DNA of 64,000 nt from Brevibacillus_H ginsengisoli (GTDB taxonomy: Bacteria > Bacillota > Bacilli > Brevibacillales > Brevibacillaceae), in NCBI RefSeq assembly GCF_050113715.1, contig NZ_JBNJQR010000001.1:434001-498000 (forward strand), written 5' to 3'. Shown one piece after another: positions 29,312 through 38,436 of this stretch. Numbering within the stretch: position 1 is the first letter of the stretch; the number at the start of each line of letters is the position of its first letter. Below the pieces are notes generated by a model, which was not told the DNA's origin, ran no database searches, and worked only from the letters and a program-made list of their open reading frames with translations. A program made the translations under genes and the position numbers.

Positions 29312-29373
29312 AACCTCCAACCTGATTTCGTATGCTAGTATTACTAGTTTTGCGGGAGCGAGGAGGTTTTTTG
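29312..29373 (+). promoter_or_regulatory. Hairpin that can hide the ribosome site of the SPOR gene
   Basis: AACCTCC (29312-29318) is the exact complement of GGAGGTT (29362-29368). The latter is the ribosome site of the next gene and is followed by a run of six Ts. The stem could act as a terminator of the pil operon, as a block to translation, or both. The loop holds a near-palindrome CTAGTATTACTAG. Confidence 0.45.
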
Positions 29374-29374
29374 T

Positions 29375-30799
29375 TTGGAAGCGAAAAAGTCAAACCAAAT
29401 CAGTATCAAGCTAAACGGAAGCCATATGGTCAAAAGAGAGTCACGTACAACTCAACAAGCGAAAGCTGACAGATTGACAAGCGAGAGCGAGCAGCCGCCT
29501 GTCCAAAGAATCAAGCCGAATCTAAGCCGTCCAGAGGTGGTTACAATTGATCCAGATGAAGACGCTCTGTCCAGGTTAAACGAACTGCGGCAACGAACGC
29601 AAACACGAGGATCGTATCCCCAGAGTGAGTCTGCGAGTAAGACAAGTCATCCCATCACGGATGAAATCTTAGATGATTCGAGCGTCGATTTGAACAACGG
29701 CTCTCTGTATGATGCTGATCATCTTGCGGAAGAATCGATCGAACAGATCAGCTTTCATCAAGGCCCGATTATCGAACTCGATGAACCTTCATCTGAACCG
29801 GCACCTCGCTTTCTGCCGCGAATGTTTCAAAGCGGATTATCCCGGCGAGCACTGCCACCATTTACCCGATCAGACTGGTTTCGGATGATGATTTCCTCAA
29901 TTGGAGCTGTCTCCTTGGGACTAATATTTGGGTTCGGGGTCTTGATGGTATTCAAGCAAGAACAGATTCCACAGTCGTATAAATCCGTGTTGGGAGGAAC
30001 TTTGCAGCTTCCATCCGACCAATCAGCGGACAGTCCGACCCAGACGGATCACAATGAAAGTTCTGCCTCGACAGCGAACACGGCACTTCAGGGTGGACAA
30101 GGAGCTTTGGCACAAGCAGCGGTAAGCGCGAATCTTGCTCTGCCGGAACAGAAGCTGTTTCTTGCCCAAGCAGGTGTTTTTAGTGACGCAGCCTCAGCCC
30201 AACCTGTTATAGATACGCTATCCAAGCAGGGATTCCCTCATTTTCTCTATCCGATGGACGGTAAGCAGCATTTATTTGTCGCCATGGCACCAACGCGAGA
30301 TGAGATACTGGGGATTGCCGATTTTTTGAAAAATAACCATTTGGATATTTATGTGAAAGAAGTGGTGATTCCAGCGTTGGAACAAGAAGTTCAGGTCTCC
30401 AAGTCACTGGTCAATGCCGACCCGAAAGCGAGCAGTCATAATCAGGTGGAAACTTTTCTGGTGAATGGTTTCGAGGTGGTAAAGAGTCTATCTGCCCATT
30501 CTAGCAAGGTGTTGAACCAGGAATCGTCCGCGCAACCCATCTCAGCGGATGAAGAAAATCAATTGAGAGAACTCCATCGCAAGTTCGTCGATCAAGGGAG
30601 AGTAGTACTGACGGGTGTTCCGGCCGAATGGCAGCCTTATTTTAAAAATATGACAGACGGGTTGAATCAAGCGATAACAGCCATGAACGAGTTGAAATCC
30701 TCCAATTCCAAGTCTTATGCGTGGCAAACACAGAATGGCGTTTTTCAATATATAGCGAATTATGTGGAATGGTCTAATCAGATAAAGGAAAAGCGTTAA
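29375..30799 (+). CDS. spoIIB: SPOR-domain membrane protein, positional SpoIIB homologue
   Basis: The start is TTG 29375, eight bases after GGAGG. The product has 474 residues: a hydrophilic, probably cytoplasmic N-terminal 165, one membrane helix (about 170-192, SSIGAVSLGLIFGFGVLMVF), a linker, and a SPOR domain (about 262-330; LFLAQAGVFSDAASAQPVIDTL and HLFVAMAPTRDEI), then a helical C-terminus. SPOR domains bind denuded glycan at division sites. B. subtilis SpoIIB, a sporulation-septum protein with the same topology, lies at this place between comC and maf. Sequence similarity outside SPOR is not visible, so the name rests on topology and position. A role in pilus placement is also possible given its neighbours. 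Confidence 0.65.
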   Translation: MEAKKSNQISIKLNGSHMVKRESRTTQQAKADRLTSESEQPPVQRIKPNLSRPEVVTIDPDEDALSRLNELRQRTQTRGSYPQSESASKTSHPITDEILDDSSVDLNNGSLYDADHLAEESIEQISFHQGPIIELDEPSSEPAPRFLPRMFQSGLSRRALPPFTRSDWFRMMISSIGAVSLGLIFGFGVLMVFKQEQIPQSYKSVLGGTLQLPSDQSADSPTQTDHNESSASTANTALQGGQGALAQAAVSANLALPEQKLFLAQAGVFSDAASAQPVIDTLSKQGFPHFLYPMDGKQHLFVAMAPTRDEILGIADFLKNNHLDIYVKEVVIPALEQEVQVSKSLVNADPKASSHNQVETFLVNGFEVVKSLSAHSSKVLNQESSAQPISADEENQLRELHRKFVDQGRVVLTGVPAEWQPYFKNMTDGLNQAITAMNELKSSNSKSYAWQTQNGVFQYIANYVEWSNQIKEKR

Positions 30800-30833
30800 A
30801 TCAAATGCTATGCTCGTTTTTTATTTGTTTCAG

Positions 30834-30880
30834 GACAGTCTTCCAGCAAATTCTAACTTGCAGGCAAGGCTGTCTTTTTG
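30834..30880 (+). terminator. Terminator after the SPOR gene
   Basis: GACAGTCTT (30834-30842) pairs with AAGGCTGTC (30866-30874, one G-U pair) around an inner GCAA/TTGC stem, followed by TTTTT. Confidence 0.7.
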
Positions 30881-30914
30881 TACTATCAGGTAGTATAAAA
30901 ATACGAAGGAAACA

Positions 30915-30943
30915 TTGTCTCTTATGCTCCCTTTTGTTACACT
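30915..30943 (+). promoter_or_regulatory. Sigma-A-like promoter before the DUF4321-maf unit
   Basis: TTGTCT (30915-30920) and TACACT (30938-30943) are 17 bases apart, about 57 bases before the next start codon and just after a terminator. Confidence 0.45.
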
Positions 30944-30999
30944 GAATGCTGGTAACTGTTATTTGAGTGTGATGACAAGGGATATGAGGAAGAGGCTGG

Positions 31000-31242
31000 A
31001 TGAGAGATAATAAGACCATCACGTTAATTGTGCTTTTGATTGCAGGTGTACTATTTGGAAGTCTAGTGGGAGAAATACTTGGAACGTATTTACCCTTTCT
31101 CAAAGTGTATAAACTCATCTCTTGGACTCCATCCGCAGATTTGAATATTTTGAAGTACGATTTGAATATTCAGGTCAAACTAAATCTAGCGGGCATTGGA
31201 GGCATCGCCCTCGCATTCTGGATTTATCGGAAAATGAAATAG
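31000..31242 (+). CDS. DUF4321 small membrane protein
   Basis: The product has 80 residues and two membrane helices (about 5-30 and 59-76) with a short loop containing SWTPSADLNILKYDLNIQVKLN, the family signature as remembered. DUF4321 proteins are small membrane proteins of Firmicutes with no known function, often next to maf. A ribosome site (GAGGAAGAGG) precedes the ATG. maf starts 13 bases after the stop, so both are probably one operon with radC. Confidence 0.8.
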   Translation: MRDNKTITLIVLLIAGVLFGSLVGEILGTYLPFLKVYKLISWTPSADLNILKYDLNIQVKLNLAGIGGIALAFWIYRKMK

Positions 31243-31255
31243 GCAGGAGATACAT

Positions 31256-31840
31256 ATGCAAACAATAAGGAATCTAGTGTTGGCTTCATCATCGCCGAGA
31301 AGACGAGAACTTCTTTCTACTCTTGGTCTTTCTTTCTCAATCGCGGTAAGCGACGTGGATGAGACAACTCCTTCGAATTACACACCGACTGAGATTGTAG
31401 AATCTTTGGCGGTACGCAAGGCTGAAAAAATTGCCGGGGAAATGACGAATGCCCTTGTTCTTGGCTCTGATACGATTGTGGTATTGGAAACCCAAGTACT
31501 AGGCAAGCCCAAGGATGAAGCAGATGCTTTTCGCATGCTGACGATGTTGCAAGGGCGGGAACACACCGTTTACAGCGGAGTAGCAATTGTTGATGCCAAG
31601 ACCAATCGTCAGGAAGTTTCCTCAAGCTCTACCAAGGTTAAGATTCGTCCCTTGCTTCCTGAAGAGATTGAAGCTTACATCAAAACTGGTGAGCCAATGG
31701 ACAAGGCTGGATCATACGCCATTCAAGGCATAGGCGCTACGATTGTAGAAGGAATCGAGGGAGATTATTTTACGGTTGTAGGCTTGCCGCTTTTACTTAC
31801 GGCACAATTGCTTAAACGCTTTGATGTAAAGGTGTTGTAA
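31256..31840 (+). CDS. maf: Maf-family nucleoside triphosphate pyrophosphatase
   Basis: The product has 194 residues. Signature motifs are LASSSPRRRELL near the N-terminus, GSDTIVV, LGKPKDEADAF and DKAGSYAIQG. Maf enzymes hydrolyse modified or canonical nucleotides (dTTP/UTP/pseudo-UTP type in this subfamily) to monophosphates. In B. subtilis overexpression blocks septum formation. Location next to radC and mreB is the conserved Bacillus order. Confidence 0.95.
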   Translation: MQTIRNLVLASSSPRRRELLSTLGLSFSIAVSDVDETTPSNYTPTEIVESLAVRKAEKIAGEMTNALVLGSDTIVVLETQVLGKPKDEADAFRMLTMLQGREHTVYSGVAIVDAKTNRQEVSSSSTKVKIRPLLPEEIEAYIKTGEPMDKAGSYAIQGIGATIVEGIEGDYFTVVGLPLLLTAQLLKRFDVKVL

Positions 31841-31922
31841 AAAAGCGCACACGATTGCTGACATCATTCGTTCGTTCCAGCCAGAAAGCACTCTGTTGCG
31901 ATTAAGGATGGGGGCGCACGAA

Positions 31923-32621
31923 TTGAACACAAAAACTTGCAACAAAATGAGCATGAAAAACGTCCCTCTTTATGAGCGTCCGCGAGAGAGACTGCTTCGA
32001 CAAGGAGCAACCCGGCTGGCGGATTCTGAGTTGTTAGCGATACTTTTACGTACTGGCTTTGAACAGGAATCTGCTATTGATGTAGCCAAGCAATTGTTAT
32101 CTGTTTTTCGAGATTTGCACGGTTTGGCTCAAGCGTCCCACGAAGAACTGACCCAAATCAAAGGGATTGGTTCTGTGAAAGCGATTGAACTTCAGGCTGC
32201 CTTTGAACTTGGACGACGGTTGCAGCGGACGAGACTATACGAGCGGACAACCATCCGCTATCCACGTGATGTTGCCAATCTCCTGATGCCTGAGATGCGT
32301 CAATTGACTCAGGAACATTTTATATGCTTGTTTTTGAATACCAAAAACCATGTGACTGGGAAAGAAACGATTTTTGTCGGCAGTCTGGATGCTTCCATCG
32401 TTCACCCTCGTGAGGTGTTTAAGGAAGCGATTCGCCGAAGCAGTGCCTCCTTGGTATGTGCGCACAACCATCCAAGCGGTGATCCTACCCCGAGTCGTGA
32501 GGATATTGCTGTAACCAAGACCTTAAAAGAGGCTGGAGAGGTAATTGGGATTACCCTGTTGGACCACATTATTATAGGAGATGGACAATTCATCAGCCTG
32601 AAGGAGCAAGGGTATCTCTAG
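31923..32621 (+). CDS. radC: RadC family protein (JAB/MPN domain)
   Basis: The start is uncertain: TTG 31923 gives 232 residues and a conserved-looking N-terminus leading to NVPLYERPRERLL, but its ribosome site is weak; TTG 31896 and ATG 31953 are alternatives. An N-terminal helix-hairpin-helix region contains LTQIKGIGSVKAIEL. The C-terminal JAMM metalloprotease-like domain has the zinc motif HNHPSGD (His181, His183, Asp187). The name suggests DNA repair, but a repair role is disputed for this family. It lies between maf and mreB as in Bacillus. Confidence 0.9.
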   Translation: MNTKTCNKMSMKNVPLYERPRERLLRQGATRLADSELLAILLRTGFEQESAIDVAKQLLSVFRDLHGLAQASHEELTQIKGIGSVKAIELQAAFELGRRLQRTRLYERTTIRYPRDVANLLMPEMRQLTQEHFICLFLNTKNHVTGKETIFVGSLDASIVHPREVFKEAIRRSSASLVCAHNHPSGDPTPSREDIAVTKTLKEAGEVIGITLLDHIIIGDGQFISLKEQGYL

Positions 32622-32701
32622 CTCAAACGGACCACTACACTCAACAATGGAAGCAGTTAGGAAACCTTACCTGCTTGATCAACGGAAGGAGATTACGTAT
32701 T

Positions 32702-33745
32702 ATGTTTGGAGGATTTTCACGTGACCTGGGGATTGACCTTGGCACAGCGAATACACTTGTGTATGTAAAAGGAAAAGGAATCGTTGTAAGGGAACCGTCC
32801 GTTGTTGCGATTCGTACAGATACCAATACGATTGAAGCGGTTGGTAATGCGGCAAAAAGCATGATTGGACGCACACCAGGTAATATCGTTGCCGTTCGTC
32901 CGATGAAAGACGGTGTAATCGCCGATTTCGAAACAACCGCGACGATGATGCGTTATTTCATCCGCCAGGCTCAAAAAAATCAGGGCTTGTTTAGTCGACG
33001 TCCAAGCGTGATGGTGTGCGTGCCGTCTGGAATTACAGCGGTAGAGAAGCGTGCCGTTGAAGACGCGACGAAACAAGCAGGAGCCAAAGAAGCTTACACC
33101 ATCGAGGAACCGTTCGCAGCGGCAATTGGCGCAGACTTGCCAGTCTGGGAGCCAACCGGAAGCATGGTCGTAGATATTGGTGGAGGTACGACCGAAGTCG
33201 CGATTATTTCATTGGGCGGAATTGTAACCAGCCGTTCGATCCGCGTTGCCGGGGATGAGATGGATGAAGCAATCATGCAGTACATTAAGCGCCGCTACAA
33301 TCTGATGATCGGGGAACGCACCTCTGAGACGCTGAAACTGGAGATTGGTTCTGCTATTGCCCCAGACGAGGTTGAATCTGTCGAGATTCGTGGACGCGAT
33401 CTGGTAACTGGATTGCCGAAGACCATTTCTGTAACGAGTGGTGAGATCGTCGAAGCGCTTTCTGAGACGGTTCTCTCCATTGTTGAGGCAGTGAAAATCA
33501 CCTTGGAGAAAAGTCCTCCTGAGCTTGCGGCTGATATTATGGACCGCGGTATTGTCCTTACGGGCGGGGGAGCACTTCTTCGCAATCTGGATCGCTTGCT
33601 TAGCAAAGAGACAGGTATGCCTGTTCACGTTGCCGAGAATGCGCTTGATTGTGTAGCCATCGGTACAGGCAGAGCATTAGAGAATATACATTTGTTTAAA
33701 TCCAAACATGGAATAACCTCTTCGCGCGCGAAGCGAGGTAGGTAA
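32702..33745 (+). CDS. mreB: Rod-shape determining actin homologue
   Basis: ATG 32702 is chosen, after GGAAGGAG. The product has 347 residues. Actin-fold motifs are DLGIDLGTANTLVYVKGKG (phosphate 1), VVDIGGGTTEVAIIS (phosphate 2) and a GIVLTGGGALLRNLD adenosine motif. It forms membrane-bound filaments that direct the elongasome. mreC and mreD follow closely, and PBP2 and RodA genes are in the same neighbourhood, so the window holds the full elongasome core. Confidence 0.97.
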   Translation: MFGGFSRDLGIDLGTANTLVYVKGKGIVVREPSVVAIRTDTNTIEAVGNAAKSMIGRTPGNIVAVRPMKDGVIADFETTATMMRYFIRQAQKNQGLFSRRPSVMVCVPSGITAVEKRAVEDATKQAGAKEAYTIEEPFAAAIGADLPVWEPTGSMVVDIGGGTTEVAIISLGGIVTSRSIRVAGDEMDEAIMQYIKRRYNLMIGERTSETLKLEIGSAIAPDEVESVEIRGRDLVTGLPKTISVTSGEIVEALSETVLSIVEAVKITLEKSPPELAADIMDRGIVLTGGGALLRNLDRLLSKETGMPVHVAENALDCVAIGTGRALENIHLFKSKHGITSSRAKRGR

Positions 33746-33762
33746 GTGGGAGAAATGAAATC

Positions 33763-34683
33763 ATGTCGTTCTTTGCCAATAAGCGGCTGATCATTGTGCT
33801 TGTCGGGCTTGTCATTTTAATGGCAGTAATGGGATTTACCTCGAAGGAGCGAGCCGAACTGACATGGCCGGAAAAATTTCTGAAGGACACATTCAGCGTG
33901 GTGCAGGGTGCTTTTTATCGCCCTGCCCAGGCTTTTTCCGGTTTTGTGGAGGATGTTCGTGGAGTGTATAACACCTATCAGGAGAATCGCGCCCTGAAAG
34001 CGAGTCTTGATCAATATGCGCAAGTAACCACTCAACTGAAGCTAACGGAAGCAGAAAATGAACGCCTCCGTAACGTACTTCAAGCTAAAAGTGTTCTGAC
34101 CGATTATCAGGTTCGAGTTGGGGAGGTCGTTGCCCGTAACTCGGATTCCTGGAACGATGTAGTCACCATCGATAAAGGACTTCAGAATGGAATCAAGAAA
34201 GATATGGCTGTCATTACTTCAGCTGGTTTGATCGGAAGGGTGCAAAGTGTTTCCAACTTCTCCTCCACAGTTGAATTGTTGACGGCTATTGAGAATAGCA
34301 ATCACATTTCTGCGTTAATCTTGGGGAACCAGACAGTTAACGGCGTCACTACCCATCCAGAAATTAACGGAGTCATTGAAGAGTATGATAACCGTGAACA
34401 TTTATTGATCATGCGAAAAATTCCGCTTGGTCCAAAAATTGAACCGAATCAGCCAGTGGTCACCTCCGGATTGGGCGGTGTAATGCCACGAGGTCTCGTA
34501 GTCGGTCGTGTAGTCCGTGTTGAACCTGGGGATTACGGATTGACGCAAACGGCGTATGTGCAACCAAGCGCTGATTTTTCTCAATTGAATGAGGTCATGA
34601 TTATCGAACGTTCGTTTATCACGACACCGTCAGGAGAGCTTGTACCATCGAATCAAGCAACAGGAACTGGGGGCGGAAAATAA
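33763..34683 (+). CDS. mreC: Rod-shape determining protein MreC
   Basis: The product has 306 residues with one N-terminal membrane helix (about 8-27), a coiled coil (about 70-108) and a beta-rich extracytoplasmic domain with DSWNDVVTIDKGLQNGIKKDMAVIT and VTSGLGGVMPRGLVVG, the family signatures. It links MreB to periplasmic/wall enzymes such as PBP2. A short Gly/Thr-rich tail ends the protein. Its last base is the first base of the mreD start codon (TAATG). Confidence 0.95.
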   Translation: MSFFANKRLIIVLVGLVILMAVMGFTSKERAELTWPEKFLKDTFSVVQGAFYRPAQAFSGFVEDVRGVYNTYQENRALKASLDQYAQVTTQLKLTEAENERLRNVLQAKSVLTDYQVRVGEVVARNSDSWNDVVTIDKGLQNGIKKDMAVITSAGLIGRVQSVSNFSSTVELLTAIENSNHISALILGNQTVNGVTTHPEINGVIEEYDNREHLLIMRKIPLGPKIEPNQPVVTSGLGGVMPRGLVVGRVVRVEPGDYGLTQTAYVQPSADFSQLNEVMIIERSFITTPSGELVPSNQATGTGGGK

Positions 34684-35207
34684 TGCCTCGGTTCTTGTTG
34701 TCTCTGATGTTACTCGTGATTTTTTTGTTGGAGGGCACTGTATTTCAATTTATTTTGCCGCAAGAAGGGGAAATGTCGTGGACGATGTTGCCCCGTTTTG
34801 CTCTTGTCAGCGTTATTATGATCGCTTTATTTCTCGGAAGAAGAGAAGGGCTGATTTATGGCTTTTGCGTCGGATTGTTGCAGGACATCTTATTTGGTCA
34901 TGTCATCGGGGTCTATACGTTTACGATGATGGTAGCCGGCTATTTTTCCGGGATGATCCTGCTTTTGTTTCATCGCAGTCTGGCGGTTGTGTTTACAACA
35001 GTGGCTCTCGTGCTGTTTGGACATGAATGGTTATTGTACAGTATCTACCGCTTGTTTTCTGGTCACTCCTTTGATGTACAATGGACTATAACCAATCAGA
35101 TTCTGCCCACTGTTGCCGTTAATCTTCTCTTTGCGCTTGTCGTCTACTATCCGATGAATAAAGTATCCAATTCCATTCATTTGCGAAAAGAAATGAAACC
35201 GGAATAA
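34683..35207 (+). CDS. mreD: Rod-shape determining protein MreD
   Basis: The product has 174 residues and about five membrane helices, the usual size and topology for MreD. GGGGGCGG in the end of mreC serves as ribosome site, and start and stop codons overlap by one base. It is part of the elongasome with MreC and RodA. It is followed 30 bases later by the PBP2 gene. Confidence 0.92.
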   Translation: MPRFLLSLMLLVIFLLEGTVFQFILPQEGEMSWTMLPRFALVSVIMIALFLGRREGLIYGFCVGLLQDILFGHVIGVYTFTMMVAGYFSGMILLLFHRSLAVVFTTVALVLFGHEWLLYSIYRLFSGHSFDVQWTITNQILPTVAVNLLFALVVYYPMNKVSNSIHLRKEMKPE

Positions 35208-35237
35208 GTCCCGCGGTTTTGAAAGGAGGGATAAGGG

Positions 35238-37661
35238 ATGAGCGAGAAACAAACGGAAAAGTCACACATTCCGACAAGATTGAATGTCTTGTTTTTAATC
35301 GTATTCCTGTTTTTTGCGGCGATTATCTTGCGGCTTGCCTACGTGCAGTTAGTCGAAGGGGAGCAATACAAGCATGATTTGGAGAAATACAGTACAAGAG
35401 AATTGCCAATCCCTGCTCCTAGGGGGCGCATTCTCGACCGTAACGGTGAGGTATTGGTTTCCAATAAGCCTGTATATACTGTGACCTTTGTTGAAGAGCA
35501 GAATAAGGATATTAACGAAGATTTAGTAGCGGATAAATTGGCGGGAATTCTCCGAATGGATGATGAAAAGCCAAGTACTGACAAAGATTTATTGAAGAAG
35601 GCGCTGGACTTGAAGGCATCTCTTCCTGTCACTTTTGGAGATCAAGAGACCCAGCAGCTCATTGCCAAGATTGCACCGAAAATCATGGCACTCCCACAAT
35701 TTTCAGCGATTGATACATTATCAGATGGAGATCTAGTCAAAACAGCGATTAGCTTAGGGATGAGAGTCAATGTTCCCATTCCGGCAAAAGATCGTGATGC
35801 CTTGCAAAAAGCTTATGTGGCGCAAAATCAAAAAGGTACCAATACCACAGCAACGAATGATATTTCTGATGTGGATCTTTTGAAGTTTGCCTTTCAAACC
35901 AATAAGCCTGTGAAACTCACGCTTGATTCAGATGCGCGAGACGACCTGAAAAAGGAGCTTAAAGCCCAAATGCGCACGATTCCAGACCCGGGGGATCTTG
36001 CGAAACAGGATGATATGAAGCTGTTAAAGCTCGCTTCGATGTTTGATATTGATGTGCCGTTGCCGCTTACACCTGATCAGCGCGCGTTTCAATGGCGTAA
36101 GATGGCGATTCTGAAAGAGATGCGAGCATACGGAATTGCCAGCTACATTCCTCGACGAATCAAGGTGAACATTTCACCTGAAGAAATGTTTCGAATTGAA
36201 GAACGACGTACGGAGCTGCCAGGGATTGATGTTATTGTCGAACCGATCAGACAAATTCGCACAGACCCGGATGGAAGCCCGTTTGCTACTCATATTCTGG
36301 GCTATATTAACGCCATTCGTCCAGAACAGCTTAATGAGTATATGGCACAAGGCTATAGCCCAACGGAACGTGTTGGTGAAAATGGACTGGAGCGCTACTA
36401 TGAACGCCAACTGCGCGGAAAAGACGGCGTCATGGATGTACACGTAAATAAAGACTCTCAGACAGTCGAGAAAAAAATGAGTCGCGCTCCAGAGCCGGGC
36501 AACGATTTGATTCTGGCATTGGATTGGCGTTTTCAAAGTAAGGTCGAGGATATTTTAAAGAATGCCTTGATTGAAATGCAACATAACCCAGCTACTGCGA
36601 ACAAAGTAAAAGATGTGCATGCGCTGGTGATGAATCCCAAAACGGGAGAGATTCTTGCGATGGCGAGTGCGCCTGATTACGATTTGAACCTGTACTATGA
36701 TCGCAAGAAATTTAATGAGGTATATTCGACTCAGATTCTCCCGAACGAGAGCAATAAATTTATCAATGGTTTCTTCGCTCCAGGTTCAACCGCCAAAATG
36801 CTATCCGTGATGTTGTCCTTGCAGGAGCATTTGACAACTCCTGATGAGACGATCATGGACCGTGGGGGCTGGCAGGTAGGGAACATGTTCAAGAGAAACT
36901 GGAAGCTGAGTGGACACGGTGCTGTTAATGCCCGCCGTGCGCTGCAGGTATCCAACAATACGTATATGTATGCGATGTCCATGCGGTTAGCGGATAGAGG
37001 ATACTCCAAGTACGGGGACTACAAACCGATGTTTCATTTGATTGACTTCTACAACCAACAGTTTGGTTTAGGAGTCAAAACAGGTGTAGATTTGCCGTTT
37101 GAATCGTCCGGTTATTTTTCAAAGGCTGATGAACTTGGCCGTATGGCGGATGCCTTCATCGGACAGTATAATTCATTTACTCCGATGCAATTGGGACAGT
37201 ATATCTCAACGATTGCCAATGGCGGTTATCGAATTCGTCCGCACTTTGTGGATGAGATTCGCAAAGGTACGATCGACCCGAAACAACTAGGTCAGGTTCT
37301 GACCGAAATTGACCCTGAGGTTTTGAATCGTCCACAAATTGATCCACAGTGGATTAAAGTCGTACAGGAAGGGATGCACATGGTTACGCTTCCCGGTGGT
37401 ACAGCGTATACAACATTCCGTGGTCTTCCGTTTAATGTAGCCGCCAAAACAGGTACGGCTCAAACGGGTGGAGATCAGGATAACGCCTTGATTGCGGGAT
37501 ATGCTCCGTATGAAGATCCTCAGCTTGCTTTCGTTGTCATTGTGCCAAAAGGCGGACACGGTGCTGACTCTTCTGGACCGATTGCGCGACAAATCCTGGA
37601 CGCCTACAATTCTTTATACCCAGGTGCATTAACCTCAGCAGGGGCTGCGTCTGCGAAATAA
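35238..37661 (+). CDS. mrdA: Penicillin-binding protein 2 (class B transpeptidase) with repeated N-terminal insert
   Basis: The product has 807 residues, about 90 longer than B. subtilis PbpA. It has one membrane helix (17-38), then PRGRILDRNG, a dimerisation/pedestal domain, and a transpeptidase domain with S517-T-A-K, an SNN-type motif (VSNNTYMY) and KTG at 737-739. It cross-links peptidoglycan during rod elongation with RodA and MreBCD. Between residues about 113 and 292 four similar segments repeat, each of the form (S)DxDLLKxA ... VxLPL ... RDxLxKxxxAQ with about 48-residue period; this insert is unusual. A strong GAAAGGAGGG precedes the ATG. Confidence 0.92.
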   Translation: MSEKQTEKSHIPTRLNVLFLIVFLFFAAIILRLAYVQLVEGEQYKHDLEKYSTRELPIPAPRGRILDRNGEVLVSNKPVYTVTFVEEQNKDINEDLVADKLAGILRMDDEKPSTDKDLLKKALDLKASLPVTFGDQETQQLIAKIAPKIMALPQFSAIDTLSDGDLVKTAISLGMRVNVPIPAKDRDALQKAYVAQNQKGTNTTATNDISDVDLLKFAFQTNKPVKLTLDSDARDDLKKELKAQMRTIPDPGDLAKQDDMKLLKLASMFDIDVPLPLTPDQRAFQWRKMAILKEMRAYGIASYIPRRIKVNISPEEMFRIEERRTELPGIDVIVEPIRQIRTDPDGSPFATHILGYINAIRPEQLNEYMAQGYSPTERVGENGLERYYERQLRGKDGVMDVHVNKDSQTVEKKMSRAPEPGNDLILALDWRFQSKVEDILKNALIEMQHNPATANKVKDVHALVMNPKTGEILAMASAPDYDLNLYYDRKKFNEVYSTQILPNESNKFINGFFAPGSTAKMLSVMLSLQEHLTTPDETIMDRGGWQVGNMFKRNWKLSGHGAVNARRALQVSNNTYMYAMSMRLADRGYSKYGDYKPMFHLIDFYNQQFGLGVKTGVDLPFESSGYFSKADELGRMADAFIGQYNSFTPMQLGQYISTIANGGYRIRPHFVDEIRKGTIDPKQLGQVLTEIDPEVLNRPQIDPQWIKVVQEGMHMVTLPGGTAYTTFRGLPFNVAAKTGTAQTGGDQDNALIAGYAPYEDPQLAFVVIVPKGGHGADSSGPIARQILDAYNSLYPGALTSAGAASAK

Positions 37662-37744
37662 CGACTTTTTTCGGCAAATTTTGCTTTTTTGCAGGAATAT
37701 TTTCCTTGCATGGCGAATGGTTACGGTCGAGGTGAAGGAAGTCC

Positions 37745-38413
37745 ATGACGAACAAGAATAAAGTAACCATAAAAGGAACCAAGGATGGACTTGTCTTCTT
37801 CATGGACGACACGTGTTCTTTTGAAGTGTTACTGGATGATTTGCGCGAGAAAATTGAACACAGCCATCAACAGATTTTAAGCGGTCCCATCATTCGGGTT
37901 TCGATAAAATTGGGCAACCGGTACTGCTCTTTTGAACAACAAGAAGAGTTGACCAAAATCATTCGCCAAAAAGGAAATTTAGTCATTCAAACTATAGACT
38001 CCGACGTCATAACCAAAGAGGAAGCGTTTGCCGAACTGCTGAAATCGAGATTTACGATAGAAACCCACACGATTCGTTCAGGTCAGGTAGTCGAGCTTGA
38101 TGGGGACATTCTGCTTTTGGGTGATGTGAATCCAGGCGGCACCATTCGAAGCACAGGGAGTATTTATGTGCTTGGCAACCTTCGTGGAGTCGCGCATGCG
38201 GGGACAAGTGGGGATACCCAAACAATCATCGCATCCGCTGCAATGGCACCCCAGCAACTGCGAATAGCTGAAGTCATTAGCCGACCAGGAGAAGAATGGG
38301 TGCAGGTTACCGGTGGCGCAGAATTTGCTTATCTGGAACAAGAGAAGATGGTCGTTGGCAAAATGAATCTCTTGCACCGTGTACGCGCGGAGTTGGGACA
38401 GAAGAAAGTGTAA
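37745..38413 (+). CDS. minC: Septum site-determining protein MinC
   Basis: The product has 222 residues. The N-terminal domain contains FMDDTCSFEVLLDDLREKI; the C-terminal beta helix contains VVELDGDILLLGDVNPGGTIRSTGSIYVLGNLRG, the family signature. With MinD it blocks FtsZ assembly near poles and new septa. A ribosome site AAGGAAG lies before the ATG. minD follows after 23 bases. Confidence 0.95.
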   Translation: MTNKNKVTIKGTKDGLVFFMDDTCSFEVLLDDLREKIEHSHQQILSGPIIRVSIKLGNRYCSFEQQEELTKIIRQKGNLVIQTIDSDVITKEEAFAELLKSRFTIETHTIRSGQVVELDGDILLLGDVNPGGTIRSTGSIYVLGNLRGVAHAGTSGDTQTIIASAAMAPQQLRIAEVISRPGEEWVQVTGGAEFAYLEQEKMVVGKMNLLHRVRAELGQKKV

Positions 38414-38436
38414 GTGGGCTAAAGGAGGAGAACGAC

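Noticed and set aside
38296..38436. N-terminal extension of MinD
   Set aside because: Overlaps minC in another frame; TTG 38437 has the AGGAGG site and gives the normal MinD N-terminus.
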